A program made the position numbers and the translations under genes. 64,000 bases of DNA from Pedobacter nutrimenti (GTDB taxonomy: Bacteria; Bacteroidota; Bacteroidia; Sphingobacteriales; Sphingobacteriaceae), in contig NZ_QKLU01000007.1 in assembly GCF_003208655.1 (NCBI RefSeq), forward strand, positions 284,731 to 348,730. Direction: 5' to 3'. The first letter of the stretch is position 1; every line of letters starts with the position of its first letter. This document shows, in pieces, positions 7,333-16,643 of the stretch. Under the pieces are notes generated by a model. The model did no database searches. It had not been told where the DNA came from and worked only from the letters and a program-made list of their open reading frames with translations.

Positions 7333-9735
7333 ATGTTCAGGATCAATTTTAAAATTGCCTTGCGTAATTTGTTAAAGAACAAAGCCTTTGCTGCAATAAA
7401 TGTTATCGGATTGGCATTGGGACTCTGCTCTTTTGTTCTTTTGCTATTGTATATCCAGTTTGAAAAAAGCTATGATCGTTGGGATCCGGAACTTGAGCAG
7501 GTTTATCAAGTCCGTGAAAAACATCATTTTGGTAGCCGAGATAACAAGGCAGACTGGCAAATTACTAATGATTCCAGGGTTGCCGCACTCCTTAAAAAGG
7601 ATATACCACAGTTTAAATATACAACCAGAATTAAAGGTGCACATGATTGCTCCGTTAGAACAACCAGTGCCGAGCCTGTAAGCATGAGTGGGTTCCGGTA
7701 CTCGGATTCCAATTTTTTTAAAGTCTTTCCTTATAAATTTCTTTTGGGTGATCGAACAACGGCATTTAGCAATCTAAATTCTGTTGTTTTAAAAGAACAC
7801 ACAGCCTTAAAGCTATTTGGCACATCAGAAGTTCTCGGAAAAGATTTAAAGATATTGGGTTATGTGGGGGACAAAGGAGTTGTTTATAAAGTAACAGGGG
7901 TTGTTGAAGATCCTGTATGTCCTGAAAGTGTTGATTTTGGGGCTATTGTTTATGATGGGGCACAGAATCAGGATCCTGAAAATCTGGGAAGAACGAGTTA
8001 CTGTGAGGTGTATGTGCTTTCGGAAAAAGGAATAGACCTTGGACTGCTCAATCTAACGATCCATAAGAGCTATTTAAACTTCAAAAAATCATTTCCTGAC
8101 TTTGATCCTAAAGTAAATGAGAAAATAAAGGACCATGGTTTGAAAATTTTACCAATAGGAGAAGTTCATGCAAATCCCCCATTTAAAGAAGGATGGGTAG
8201 ACCAGATTAAATCTGTGGGGGCTTTATCTCTATTTCTACTAGTGGTTTCGATTATTAATTTTGTAAATCTTGCCACTGCAAAATCTGTACAAAGGGCTAA
8301 GGAAGTTGGCGTAAAAAAAGTCCTTGGGGCCAGTCGAAAATCCCTTACCTGGCAATTTCTCATTGAAGCTGCTTTCCTGAGTTTTGCAGCCTTGTTTTTA
8401 AGTATCGTATTTGTAGAATTGCTTTTGCCTTTTTTTAACAGTCATTTTGATCTGGAACTTAGCCTTTGGCATAACCGGGAAATCTTTATGATCGGCTTAG
8501 AGCTTTTAGCTATACTGGTCATTGTAACGATAATGGCAGGGATTTATCCTGCATTGGTTTTGTCTTCTTACCGGCCGGTGGAAGTCCTGAAAGGAAGTTA
8601 CACAGGAAGTTTTAAAGGGAGCAAACTAAGATACGGACTTGTTATTGTTCAATTTGTGATTACGGTAACTTTTATGATTTGTATGGGGATTATGATGCAG
8701 CAAGGACACTTTATTCACCATAAAAATCTGGGCTTTGACCGGGGAAGGTTGATCAATTTACCGCTCAACTATAATGAAACTTTTGCGCAAAGACTTAAAA
8801 AAATACCTGGGGTGCAATATGTAGGGACAACAACCCAGGTAATGGGAAATGTTTTTAATGTTGATGAAGAGGGTAAGTACAAACAACAGATCATACATCT
8901 GAATATGGTTACTGTGAGTATGGAAACTTTAGCTGCCCTGGGCGTTCAGTTAAAAACTGGCAGGCTTTTTTCCAGGGAATATCAGCAGGATACTCTAAAT
9001 TCAGTAGTCTTGAATGAATCTGCAGCAAAACTATTTGGCGGAAATTGCATAGGAGAGCAGTATTCCAAAAAAAGCTGGGATAATAAAGAATATAGATTCA
9101 AGATTATCGGGGTAATCAGAGACTACCACAATCAGGGATTTGATAAAACAGTCTTGCCAACTGTGTATAAAGTTACGCAGCAGGGAGGCTCAGCAAGTAC
9201 GAACAATTTACTTGTCCGTCTCAATGTTTCTGACATGCGCCTGGTTATTAAACAAATTGAAAAGGAATGGCGTATCCTTTACCCGGACAATCAAATGACT
9301 TATGTTTCTGTAGAGGATGTGTTTAAAAAAGAATTAAAAACAAATGATGCGTTTATAGAAATGATTGCATGTTTTAGTTTTGTTTCTGTATTCATCTCCT
9401 TAATGGGGTTGTTTGCGTTATCTGCGTTTGTAATTAGCGGAAAAACAAAAGAACTTGCCATTAGAAAAGTTCTTGGAGCTTCTAATATTCAGATCTTGAA
9501 TTTGCTTAGCCGTTCCTTTTTATATCTGGTATTTGCAGCAAATCTGGTCGGCTGGCCCCTTGCTTATATTTTTGCATCACAGTGGTTGAGTGGTTTTGCC
9601 TACCGGGTTGATATTACTGCTGGACCATTTTTCATTACGGCAGGAGGGTCTCTATTGATCGCTTTATTAACAGTGGGCAGCCAGGCTGGAAAAGCAGCTG
9701 TAAGTAATCCGGTCAAAGCACTTAAATATGAATAG
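7333..9735 (+). CDS. ABC transporter permease, MacB/FtsX family
   Basis: This permease of about 800 residues has the same two-module FtsX layout as the gene at 272: an N-terminal helix, a MacB core domain, three helices (about 290-420), a second periplasmic domain, and three C-terminal helices. The paired motifs RAKEVGVKKVLGAS and KTKELAIRKVLGAS mark the module boundaries. A TTG codon directly precedes the ATG; the ATG at 7333 is the better start. It should partner the ATPase 30 bases upstream. It is a clear paralogue of the fragment at the window start, especially in the last 80 residues, so the region arose by duplication of exporter genes. Transported substrate not identifiable. Confidence 0.92.
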   Translation: MFRINFKIALRNLLKNKAFAAINVIGLALGLCSFVLLLLYIQFEKSYDRWDPELEQVYQVREKHHFGSRDNKADWQITNDSRVAALLKKDIPQFKYTTRIKGAHDCSVRTTSAEPVSMSGFRYSDSNFFKVFPYKFLLGDRTTAFSNLNSVVLKEHTALKLFGTSEVLGKDLKILGYVGDKGVVYKVTGVVEDPVCPESVDFGAIVYDGAQNQDPENLGRTSYCEVYVLSEKGIDLGLLNLTIHKSYLNFKKSFPDFDPKVNEKIKDHGLKILPIGEVHANPPFKEGWVDQIKSVGALSLFLLVVSIINFVNLATAKSVQRAKEVGVKKVLGASRKSLTWQFLIEAAFLSFAALFLSIVFVELLLPFFNSHFDLELSLWHNREIFMIGLELLAILVIVTIMAGIYPALVLSSYRPVEVLKGSYTGSFKGSKLRYGLVIVQFVITVTFMICMGIMMQQGHFIHHKNLGFDRGRLINLPLNYNETFAQRLKKIPGVQYVGTTTQVMGNVFNVDEEGKYKQQIIHLNMVTVSMETLAALGVQLKTGRLFSREYQQDTLNSVVLNESAAKLFGGNCIGEQYSKKSWDNKEYRFKIIGVIRDYHNQGFDKTVLPTVYKVTQQGGSASTNNLLVRLNVSDMRLVIKQIEKEWRILYPDNQMTYVSVEDVFKKELKTNDAFIEMIACFSFVSVFISLMGLFALSAFVISGKTKELAIRKVLGASNIQILNLLSRSFLYLVFAANLVGWPLAYIFASQWLSGFAYRVDITAGPFFITAGGSLLIALLTVGSQAGKAAVSNPVKALKYE

Positions 9736-9762
9736 CCTGGCCTGAAATAAGTGCCGGTTCTT

Positions 9763-9770
9763 TATCTTTG
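9763..9770 (+). promoter_or_regulatory. -7 promoter element TATCTTTG, nearly leaderless
   Basis: TATCTTTG is a perfect TAnnTTTG match ending only 4 bases before the ATG at 9775. Transcription from it would give a leaderless or nearly leaderless mRNA. No good -33 element is visible. The motif supports choosing the ATG over the upstream in-frame GTG at 9751. Confidence 0.45.
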
Positions 9771-9774
9771 TGAG

Positions 9775-10572
9775 ATGCAAAGGACTTTTACCGATCAGCT
9801 GGGCAGAACCATTTTGCTGAACTGGCCACCAAAACGGATCATTTCATTGGTGCCTTCTCAAACCGAATTGTTGTTTGATCTGGGATTGGACAAAGAAGTT
9901 ATAGGGATTACCAAGTTTTGTATCCACCCTGATCATCAGTTTAAAACCAAACAGAAAATTGGAGGGACAAAAAAACTGAATATAGAGTTGATCCGTGAGT
10001 TAAAACCGGATTTGCTGATCGGGAACAAGGAAGAAAATGAGCGGGAACAACTGGAGCTGCTGATGAAGGAATACCCGGTATGGATGAGTGATATTTATGA
10101 TTTGGAAGATGCGCAAAAAACCATACTACAAATTGGCGAACTGGTGGACCGGGAACCGGAGGCAGCTTATTTGAACCATTTGATTCAAGCAGGTTTTAGA
10201 GACCTTCAAAGTTTGGCATTACAGCATAAACTCGATAAAAAAGTGGCTTATCTGATCTGGCGTGAGCCCTGGATGTTTGCCGGTAAGAATACCTTTATCA
10301 ATCATATTCTGTCTTTAAATGGTTTGCAGAATGTGGTTCAGGAAAAACGCTATCCGGTCATCGCACTCGATTCCATTTCTGAGTTAAAACCGGATCTTAT
10401 TTTACTCTCTTCTGAACCTTATCCTTTTAAAGAGAAACATATTCAGGAGATACAGACATTTATACCTGAAGCAAAGATTATGCTGGTAGATGGTGAGATG
10501 TTTTCCTGGTATGGCAGCAGGTTAGTTAAGGCGGTTCAATATTTTTTTCAACTTCAAAAGGAGTTGTATTAA
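9775..10572 (+). CDS. BtuF-like helical-backbone metal/cobalamin receptor protein
   Basis: The protein has about 265 residues and the periplasmic-binding-protein type III fold (two lobes joined by a long helix). RIISLVPSQTELLFDLGL is the typical first strand and helix, and ELKPDLLIGNKEENE and ELKPDLILLSSEPYPF are the paired lobe motifs. Family members bind cobalamin or iron chelates for ABC importers. Unusually, there is no signal peptide or lipoprotein Cys; it begins directly with MQRTFTDQLGR. It is not next to a BtuCD importer. It may therefore be a cytoplasmic corrinoid-binding or cobinamide-salvage protein. An in-frame GTG upstream is less likely because it would overlap the -7 promoter. 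Confidence 0.7.
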   Translation: MQRTFTDQLGRTILLNWPPKRIISLVPSQTELLFDLGLDKEVIGITKFCIHPDHQFKTKQKIGGTKKLNIELIRELKPDLLIGNKEENEREQLELLMKEYPVWMSDIYDLEDAQKTILQIGELVDREPEAAYLNHLIQAGFRDLQSLALQHKLDKKVAYLIWREPWMFAGKNTFINHILSLNGLQNVVQEKRYPVIALDSISELKPDLILLSSEPYPFKEKHIQEIQTFIPEAKIMLVDGEMFSWYGSRLVKAVQYFFQLQKELY

Positions 10573-10613
10573 ACTGCCTGTTTTGGTAAATTTGACTAAA
10601 CAAAACAAAAGCC

Positions 10614-11186
10614 ATGAAAAATAATTATCTGGAAAGTGTCCGCAAACAATTTGAATATTACAAATTGCTTGGCGATAAAGCAATGGCTCAGGTTCCGCAG
10701 GAGAAGCTGACCTGGCAATTTAACCAGGAAAGCAACAGCATTGCCCTTATTGTAAAACACCTGAGTGGTAATATGTTGTCAAGATGGACTGATTTTCTGG
10801 ATAGCGACGGAGAAAAGGAATGGCGTAACCGGGATGAGGAATTTGAAGGGCCCCAAACCGGAAAAGAAGAATTGTTGTACAGCTGGGAGAAAGGATGGAC
10901 TTGTTTATTTAATGCCCTGGAAAGCCTGAATGAACAGGACCTGGACAAACTGGTGTATATTAGGAATATGGGGCATACCGTAACCGAGGCGATTAACCGG
11001 CAGCTGGCACATTATCCATATCATGTTGGTCAGATTGTATTCCTCGCTAAAATGCTTTGCACAACAGACTGGGTTTCTCTTTCCATACCCAGAGGGAATT
11101 CCAAAGATTATAATACAGAGAAATTCAGTAAAGCCAAACACACAGCGCATTTTACCGAGGAACTGATCCGGCAAAAAAAGGTTTAG
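10614..11186 (+). CDS. DUF1572 / DinB-superfamily protein
   Basis: This 190-residue four-helix-bundle protein has the DinB/YfiT-like arrangement. The first metal-ligand histidine is in IVKHLSGNM (about residue 46) and the paired histidines are in HYPYHVGQIV (about residues 139-143). The DUF1572 subgroup is common in Bacteroidota and Firmicutes. Some DinB relatives are thiol-dependent transferases, but this subgroup has no assigned reaction. The gene follows the BtuF-like gene by 41 bases and its stop overlaps the convergent OmpA gene by 4 bases. Cytoplasmic; no signal peptide. Confidence 0.8.
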   Translation: MKNNYLESVRKQFEYYKLLGDKAMAQVPQEKLTWQFNQESNSIALIVKHLSGNMLSRWTDFLDSDGEKEWRNRDEEFEGPQTGKEELLYSWEKGWTCLFNALESLNEQDLDKLVYIRNMGHTVTEAINRQLAHYPYHVGQIVFLAKMLCTTDWVSLSIPRGNSKDYNTEKFSKAKHTAHFTEELIRQKKV

Positions 11187-11713
11187 TTGCTTTTAAGTAA
11201 GGTGACTTCTACTCTTCTGTTTTTTAACCTTCCTTCTTTTGTTTTGTTGTCTGCTATGGGTCTGGTATCACCTAAACCTGAGGTTTTAATTCTTTGTGCA
11301 TCAATTCCAAGCTTAACTAGCTGGGTTTTTACCGATACGGCCCGTTTTTCTGATAGCCACTGATTGTATTCTGCTGTGCCGGTCTTATCAGAGTGACCTT
11401 CTATCAGAATTTGACGGTTATTTTCTTTTTCCTGGATAACCTTTGCCAGATCTGTGATCTTCTTTTTTGAGTCTTCATTCAGAATAGAGGAATTGGTTGG
11501 AAAAAGGATTTCTGAACTGAACGTAAATTTAATTCCGGCTTCGGTACGTTCTACCTCCTGTTGAGGCATGTCTTTTTTTATTTTATCAATTTCTGCATCC
11601 CTAATACTTGTTTCTACTGGAGTGCTGGGCTTCTGAATAAGATTTTTCTTTGTTTTACACGAAAGGGTAAGTGCAAGAAGGGAAGCGGCAATTAAAGTGG
11701 TTTTATAGCTCAT
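11183..11713 (-). CDS. OmpA-family peptidoglycan-binding lipoprotein
   Basis: The 176-residue precursor has a lipoprotein signal (MSYKTTLIAASLLALTLSC, lipobox Cys19). A charged linker and an OmpA C-terminal domain follow from about residue 70: ILFPTNSSILNEDSKKKITDLA, the IEGHSDKTGTAEYNQWLSEKRA core with the conserved Asp and Arg, and the C-terminal NRRVEVTL. Such proteins sit in the outer membrane and bind diaminopimelate in peptidoglycan, anchoring the envelope. It converges on the DUF1572 gene with a 4-base overlap. It resembles Pal but is not in a tol-pal cluster, so a general OmpA/YiaD-like role is likelier. Confidence 0.92.
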   Translation of the reverse strand: MSYKTTLIAASLLALTLSCKTKKNLIQKPSTPVETSIRDAEIDKIKKDMPQQEVERTEAGIKFTFSSEILFPTNSSILNEDSKKKITDLAKVIQEKENNRQILIEGHSDKTGTAEYNQWLSEKRAVSVKTQLVKLGIDAQRIKTSGLGDTRPIADNKTKEGRLKNRRVEVTLLKSN

Positions 11714-11784
11714 CTGATCAAATTTGAATAAGACCTAAATATAGGTATTATTAGGTGGTGTACTGCTCATTTCTATTATTCTTT

Positions 11785-11792
11785 TACCTTTG
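11785..11792 (+). promoter_or_regulatory. -7 promoter element TACCTTTG
   Basis: A perfect TAnnTTTG match 31 bases upstream of the lipoprotein start at 11824, in the divergent gap between two envelope genes. No convincing -33 TTG is seen. Confidence 0.45.
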
Positions 11793-11823
11793 CGGCAATT
11801 TTAGAACCATTTAATACTTAGAT

Positions 11824-12897
11824 ATGCAATCGAAAACGCTACTTGTTTTTATGATGATCCTGCTGTTTTTTACAGCCTGCAAAAAAGACGAAACCAAAGA
11901 AGAAACAATCAGCCCTAAAGGACCTTATGCAGGTGGCGTATTGTTGCTCAGCAACAGCAGTAAGGAGGTTGATGGGCCATCTGAACTCTCTTTTATCGAT
12001 GAACAGGGAAAGTTGAGTACCAATGTTTTTTCAAAAGAAAATAAAGACCAGGTGTTGTCACCCTCAGCAATGAGCATCACTCATTTTAACAACCGTTATT
12101 ACATTACTTCTTCCCAGGGGCCAAATCATTTAACGGTTATAGATGACCAGAGTCTGAAACTGGATTATAACGTTACCCAGTCGGGCATTTCCGGCCTGAC
12201 CTATTTTACAACCACGGATGGTAAAACAGGTTACGCAAATGTGACCAACCGTAAAAAACCAGGTTTGTACCCGGTTGATCTGCTGGCTAAAAATGTTTCG
12301 GGAACAATGGTTACTGATACCAAAGATATCGCACTGGTACCTGTAAATAAAGTAGACAACAGCATTGTCACTGGTGCAGGGAAAAGACTGGTTAAAATTG
12401 ATAACAACGTAGTGAAAGTACTATATACTTATAAAGAGAATGTCTCTGGTGTGGTTAAAACAGCCAATAAAGTGGTATGGGTTGGTGTACAGGGTTTCAG
12501 TAATAAATCTAAATTCATAAAACTGGATCAAAATTTTAAAGCTGTTGACTCCGTTGAACTGGATAATACTTATAAACTGCCAGCAAATGGAATTCTGACA
12601 GCCTCTGGCCAGGATGAGTATATTTATTGGCAAGAGACTTCCACCGGAGTGACCTGCAGATTTAATACGATGACCAAAACAGCAGAGAAGTTTATCGATC
12701 ATGCAGGTGCCGGCATTATTTTCGCTACGGCCTGGAAAGTAAATCCAAAAAATGGAGAGCTCTATATTGCAGACAGCCCGGGACTATTTATGGGAGAAAT
12801 GGCCAGTAGTCTGTTTATTTTTGACCAAAAGGGAAAGTTAAAAAAGGAAATTAAAAATGCGGGCTATGGAATTATAGATATTCTTTTTACGCAATAA
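11824..12897 (+). CDS. YncE/DUF5074-like beta-propeller lipoprotein
   Basis: The 357-residue precursor starts with a lipoprotein signal ending in LLFFTACKKDE, so it is probably anchored at the outer membrane or cell surface. The remainder is built of repeating short strands with motifs such as SAMSITHFNNRYYITSSQGPNHLTVID and GELYIADSPG, typical of YncE-like seven-bladed propellers; DUF5074 proteins have this form. Such proteins often accompany TonB-dependent transport or bind cofactors, but no partner lies next to it. The gene is bounded by its own -7 promoter and a strong terminator, so it is monocistronic. Family label is moderate; function unknown. Confidence 0.6.
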   Translation: MQSKTLLVFMMILLFFTACKKDETKEETISPKGPYAGGVLLLSNSSKEVDGPSELSFIDEQGKLSTNVFSKENKDQVLSPSAMSITHFNNRYYITSSQGPNHLTVIDDQSLKLDYNVTQSGISGLTYFTTTDGKTGYANVTNRKKPGLYPVDLLAKNVSGTMVTDTKDIALVPVNKVDNSIVTGAGKRLVKIDNNVVKVLYTYKENVSGVVKTANKVVWVGVQGFSNKSKFIKLDQNFKAVDSVELDNTYKLPANGILTASGQDEYIYWQETSTGVTCRFNTMTKTAEKFIDHAGAGIIFATAWKVNPKNGELYIADSPGLFMGEMASSLFIFDQKGKLKKEIKNAGYGIIDILFTQ

Positions 12898-12912
12898 GCA
12901 ACAAAAATGATC

Positions 12913-12955
12913 AAAGAAAAGGCCCGTTAATTACAACGGGCCTTTTCTTTTTATT
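12913..12955. terminator. Bidirectional intrinsic terminator
   Basis: A perfect 16-bp stem (12913-12928 with 12935-12950) with a 6-base loop and GC-rich tip is flanked by T-rich sequence on the plus side and A-rich sequence on the other. It lies between the converging lipoprotein and aminopeptidase genes and should serve both. Confidence 0.9.
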
Positions 12956-12957
12956 TG

Positions 12958-15441
12958 TTATTTGAGTTCTGCAAGTGCTGCGTCTATATAAGCCAGGCTG
13001 ACAGGATCAGATTGCTTCTTTTGTCTGAGCTGTCCCAGAAAATTACTGACAAAAGTGTTGGCGCCATAGGTTTTGTATTTGATGCCTATTGCTTTGACCA
13101 CATCGACTCCTTTTTTAACTTCATTCAGGTCATTTACCCTACCCAGTAGGGCCATATAGGCTGGAATCAGCTGTACTTGGTCCTGAGTATCGAGGGTTGA
13201 AAATTTTTCACTAATGAAAGGAAGTTCTTTTTCTGAACCATATTTCGAATAAACATTTACCATAGCCGTTGTAAGGGCTTTTCTGTTGTCTTTTTCCAGT
13301 TTTTTTGCTGCGGTCATTGCCTCTTCCGGATTTTGAAGGGAAATTGCAGTAAGTGACGCACCTTGTACGGCATAAGACTTATCATCCAATCCTTTTCTGA
13401 ACAAGGTAAGGTCGGCGGGATTGGCGAGCGAAGACATCGCAGTAATGGCTTGGGCCTGTACTAAGGTATTCGGATCGGAAACCGCCATTTTTTGAATAAG
13501 CGGCAAGGCATTTTGGGCCAGTGCAGCATTGCTCAGGTCTATCGCTTCAATGGCTTCTATTCTTAACCCATAATATTTGTCGTTTAAGGCAGCAAGAAGA
13601 ATTTTTGAAGCATCTGTTTCCGTTTTGTTTTTGGCTGCAGCAATGATTGCTTCAAGCCGGTCTGCATAAAGAGGGGCATGCTGATATTGGAAAACAAATT
13701 CACTTAAAGGCTTGTTGTCCGTTTTGATGGCCAGTAAAACTTTATCTGCATCTACATTAACCAGATCGGGTTTTGAGCTCGAGGGAAAACTGAAAGATTG
13801 TTCTGCGTTGACAAGGGTGATTTGATATCGCTTTTTCGTGTTACCTGTGTAAATGTCAACCGCCATTGGTAAACGGAAGTGATGCCCTTTCTGTAATTGC
13901 TTAATCGTTACTTTTTCTGTTTTGGCATTTTCATCCCAGGCGTAATCTATACTCAGTTCTGGATGTCCAGCGTTAAAATACCACTGGTTGAAAAACCAGT
14001 TAAGATCTTGTCCACTGGCTTCTTCCATTGCCAGTCGGAGCTGATGGGCTTCACCATTTTTTAAGGCATTTTGTTTCAGGTAAATGTTTAAGCCTTTGAA
14101 AAATACCTTGTCGCCAAGATAATTACGCATCATATTGAGAATGCGTCCTCCCTTCTGATAGGACACCAGATCAAAGACTTCTTCTTTATCTGCGTAATGA
14201 AAACGGACCAGATTTTTTAAAGCGTCGGGTTTAGATCCAAGATAGCTGTCCATATCCTTGTAATTATGTGCGTCTCCCTGGTCCTTTCCATATTGATGTT
14301 CTGCCCACAAAACTTCGCTGTAATTCGCAAATGACTCGTTAACGGTCAGGTTACTCCAGCTTTCGGCAGTCACATAATCTCCAAACCACTGATGGAAAAG
14401 TTCATGAGCGATGGTGCTTTCAGCCTGTCCGTAATAGTCATCAAGCATTTCTTTTTGAGTGCGCTGTACATATTCTCCGTGCAGGGTAGCTGTGGTATTT
14501 TCCATGGCACCGCTGACGTAATCGCGAACAACGATCTGGCTATATTTGTTCCATGGAAAGTCTACGCCCAATATGCCTGAATAGAAATCAATCATTTTTG
14601 GGGTCAGCCCAAATATTTGTTTTGCATAGGGCGCATAGTCAGGTTCAAGGTAATAGTTGACCTCTTTGTCTTTCCATTTATCTTTGTAAATTCTGAAATC
14701 GCCAACTGCCATCATAAACAGATAAGGAGAATGAGGAAGTTCCATTTTCCAGGTATCTGTACGGGTCCCATTTGTGTTTTTGAGCTGGTTGACGAGTTTA
14801 CCATTGGACAGGGTAACATACTTTGCGGGAACAGTCATACTAATTTCAGCAGTCGTTTTCTGATTCGGTTTGTCAATAGTAGGAAACCAAGCCGAGGAAG
14901 CTTCTGTTTCCCCTTGTGTCCATATTTGTACGGGTTTACCTTTAACGGTGCTATCGGGATTGATAAAATACAGACCTTTAGCGTCGGTAATGGCGGCGCT
15001 TCCCTTTGCTTTCAGTTCATTTGGTTTCGCGGTATATTCGATAAAAATGGTGTAGGGATCACCTGGCTGAAAACTTTTTCCAAGCTGGATTTTAAGCTGG
15101 TCTTCTGTATAGCTATATTTTAATTTCTGAAGATCTTTTCCGTTTTGAATGGCTACCGTTTTGATGTCCATTCCCTTTGCGTCCAAGGTTAAAGAGTCTG
15201 TAGCATAAGCATATGGTTTGAGTGTAAGCCATTCTTTCCCGTAAAGATATCTTTTAGTGTAATCGAACCTCACATCCAGTTTTGTATGAATAAGTGCATT
15301 GATTTTGGTGGCAGAGGCACGGTAAATTGATTTTGCCTGTGTTTGTCCAGTTGTATTGCTTTCTGTTTGGGCATGAAGTGTCTGAATAGCCAAAACCAAA
15401 GCCAGGCAGGCATAAGATGATTTTCTGAAAATTTCTTTCAT
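12958..15441 (-). CDS. M1-family zinc aminopeptidase
   Basis: This 827-residue exported enzyme (signal peptide ending near HAQ, residues 1-25) has the M1 layout: an N-terminal beta domain, a thermolysin-like catalytic domain and a helical C-terminal region. GAMEN (311-315) binds the peptide N-terminus. HELFH (346-350) with Glu369 holds zinc, and Glu347 is the general base. From about residue 600 the sequence forms HEAT-like helical repeats, where ERAP-type C-terminal domains sit. It would trim N-terminal residues from peptides in the periplasm or on the surface. It stands alone, with a bidirectional terminator right after its stop. Confidence 0.95.
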   Translation of the reverse strand: MKEIFRKSSYACLALVLAIQTLHAQTESNTTGQTQAKSIYRASATKINALIHTKLDVRFDYTKRYLYGKEWLTLKPYAYATDSLTLDAKGMDIKTVAIQNGKDLQKLKYSYTEDQLKIQLGKSFQPGDPYTIFIEYTAKPNELKAKGSAAITDAKGLYFINPDSTVKGKPVQIWTQGETEASSAWFPTIDKPNQKTTAEISMTVPAKYVTLSNGKLVNQLKNTNGTRTDTWKMELPHSPYLFMMAVGDFRIYKDKWKDKEVNYYLEPDYAPYAKQIFGLTPKMIDFYSGILGVDFPWNKYSQIVVRDYVSGAMENTTATLHGEYVQRTQKEMLDDYYGQAESTIAHELFHQWFGDYVTAESWSNLTVNESFANYSEVLWAEHQYGKDQGDAHNYKDMDSYLGSKPDALKNLVRFHYADKEEVFDLVSYQKGGRILNMMRNYLGDKVFFKGLNIYLKQNALKNGEAHQLRLAMEEASGQDLNWFFNQWYFNAGHPELSIDYAWDENAKTEKVTIKQLQKGHHFRLPMAVDIYTGNTKKRYQITLVNAEQSFSFPSSSKPDLVNVDADKVLLAIKTDNKPLSEFVFQYQHAPLYADRLEAIIAAAKNKTETDASKILLAALNDKYYGLRIEAIEAIDLSNAALAQNALPLIQKMAVSDPNTLVQAQAITAMSSLANPADLTLFRKGLDDKSYAVQGASLTAISLQNPEEAMTAAKKLEKDNRKALTTAMVNVYSKYGSEKELPFISEKFSTLDTQDQVQLIPAYMALLGRVNDLNEVKKGVDVVKAIGIKYKTYGANTFVSNFLGQLRQKKQSDPVSLAYIDAALAELK

Positions 15442-15614
15442 TGGATATATTGTTTTTACTCAAAAATTCAAGCGTTATTTAAAAGAACTCCACTCTGAGG
15501 CATTTATTATGCAGAAATGGGTTAATACCACTTGAAGTCTTTTCTGATTTTTTCCCTAAAATAAGGGTTAGAAGCAGATAGAAAGAAATTATTTATCTGA
15601 AATTAATTTTGATC

Positions 15615-16097
15615 CTAAAGATTTTTGAGCATCCAGATGGTACAGGCATGATGGCCGGAATTACCCATTGCCTGAGGGAGGTGTTCAAATCCTGCTTTAA
15701 GATATAAGTCAACCGCTTTTTCCAGCTGGGGGAAAGATTCCAGGTAGAGTTTATTGTAGCCGGATTTTATAGCCGCTTGAAAACAGGTTTCAAGTAATTT
15801 TCTGCCAAGGCCTTTACCTCTTGCTGCTTCGGAAAGATAAAGTTTTACAAGTTCTGCGCAGCCCTGGGGTAAACCTTCGGTAGGGAAAATGCCACACCCA
15901 CCCAATAGAATGTCATCTTCTTCAGCCACAAAATAGCTCGCGCCCTTAGTTTTAAAAAGCTCATAGAGCCGATCCGTTGTCGGATCCGAATAAACTGTGC
16001 CAATTTTAGGGACGTTAAATTCATTCAGCGAAGAACGGATGATCCTGGCCAGGGCTGCATTGTCTTTTTCGGTGATGCTTCTGATGATAGAGGACAT
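15615..16097 (-). CDS. GNAT-family N-acetyltransferase
   Basis: A 160-residue acetyltransferase with the GNAT fold. The beta4 strand is LVKLYLSEAARGKGLGRKLLE; the acetyl-CoA pyrophosphate-binding loop is ARGKGLGRKL (about residues 92-101). The following LYLESFPQLEKAVDLYLKAGFE supplies the usual C-terminal helix and strand. Substrate cannot be inferred; small amines or protein N-termini are typical. It is a single gene oriented with the aminopeptidase but separated by 173 bases, so probably independent. Confidence 0.9.
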   Translation of the reverse strand: MSSIIRSITEKDNAALARIIRSSLNEFNVPKIGTVYSDPTTDRLYELFKTKGASYFVAEEDDILLGGCGIFPTEGLPQGCAELVKLYLSEAARGKGLGRKLLETCFQAAIKSGYNKLYLESFPQLEKAVDLYLKAGFEHLPQAMGNSGHHACTIWMLKNL

Positions 16098-16228
16098 AAA
16101 ATTTTAGTTTTTACAATTATATGTAGTCTGCTACATATTGCCAAATTATTTTATTTTTTTGTTTCTTTTCAGACTGACATAAGGTTGTCAGTGGGACTTG
16201 TTTACTTCGTTCTGTAATCCCTGAACAT

Positions 16229-16615
16229 ATGAATTTACAAATCGCCATTAAAGATCTTTGTGCTTATAATTTTAAAGCAAATACCTGTTTATTAACTTCT
16301 GTAAGGGACCGGTCCAGTACGGATTTACTGCAGCAACTACATTTGAATTTTGAGGAGATCAATACCGGAATACAAGATGTACTTTCTGCAGATGGTAAGT
16401 CTTCTCAGATGGGAGGACAGGAATTGGATGACCTGGTTTCCAGTTCCCGTGCATTACTGGGTTATGTGGAAGTGCTTTCTGAGGAGCAGTTAAGAGAAGA
16501 AGTCCCTTACAGTCTTCCCAGCGAAGGGGAAGTTAAAATGTCCAGATACGATCGGATTAAGCAAATTATTGTATATAGTACCTACAGAAGGGGTTTGGTG
16601 CAGTTGTTTTTTTGA
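16229..16615 (+). CDS. Short DinB-like protein with lost metal ligands
   Basis: The 128-residue protein starts as DinB-like proteins do (KDLCAYNFKANTCLLTSV), with helices that match the four-helix bundle in order. The last helix reads VYSTYRRGLVQLFF, where metal-binding members read HSTYHRGQ; both ligand histidines are replaced (Tyr and Arg). The first-helix histidine is also missing, as is the usual HxxxH middle. It is also shorter than the usual 150-170 residues. It is likely a non-metal, perhaps non-catalytic, DinB derivative or a gene in decay. It is followed within 28 bases by the Nudix gene. Confidence 0.6.
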   Translation: MNLQIAIKDLCAYNFKANTCLLTSVRDRSSTDLLQQLHLNFEEINTGIQDVLSADGKSSQMGGQELDDLVSSSRALLGYVEVLSEEQLREEVPYSLPSEGEVKMSRYDRIKQIIVYSTYRRGLVQLFF

Positions 16616-16643
16616 GAAGGACTTTATTTGCTTAATTTGCAGG

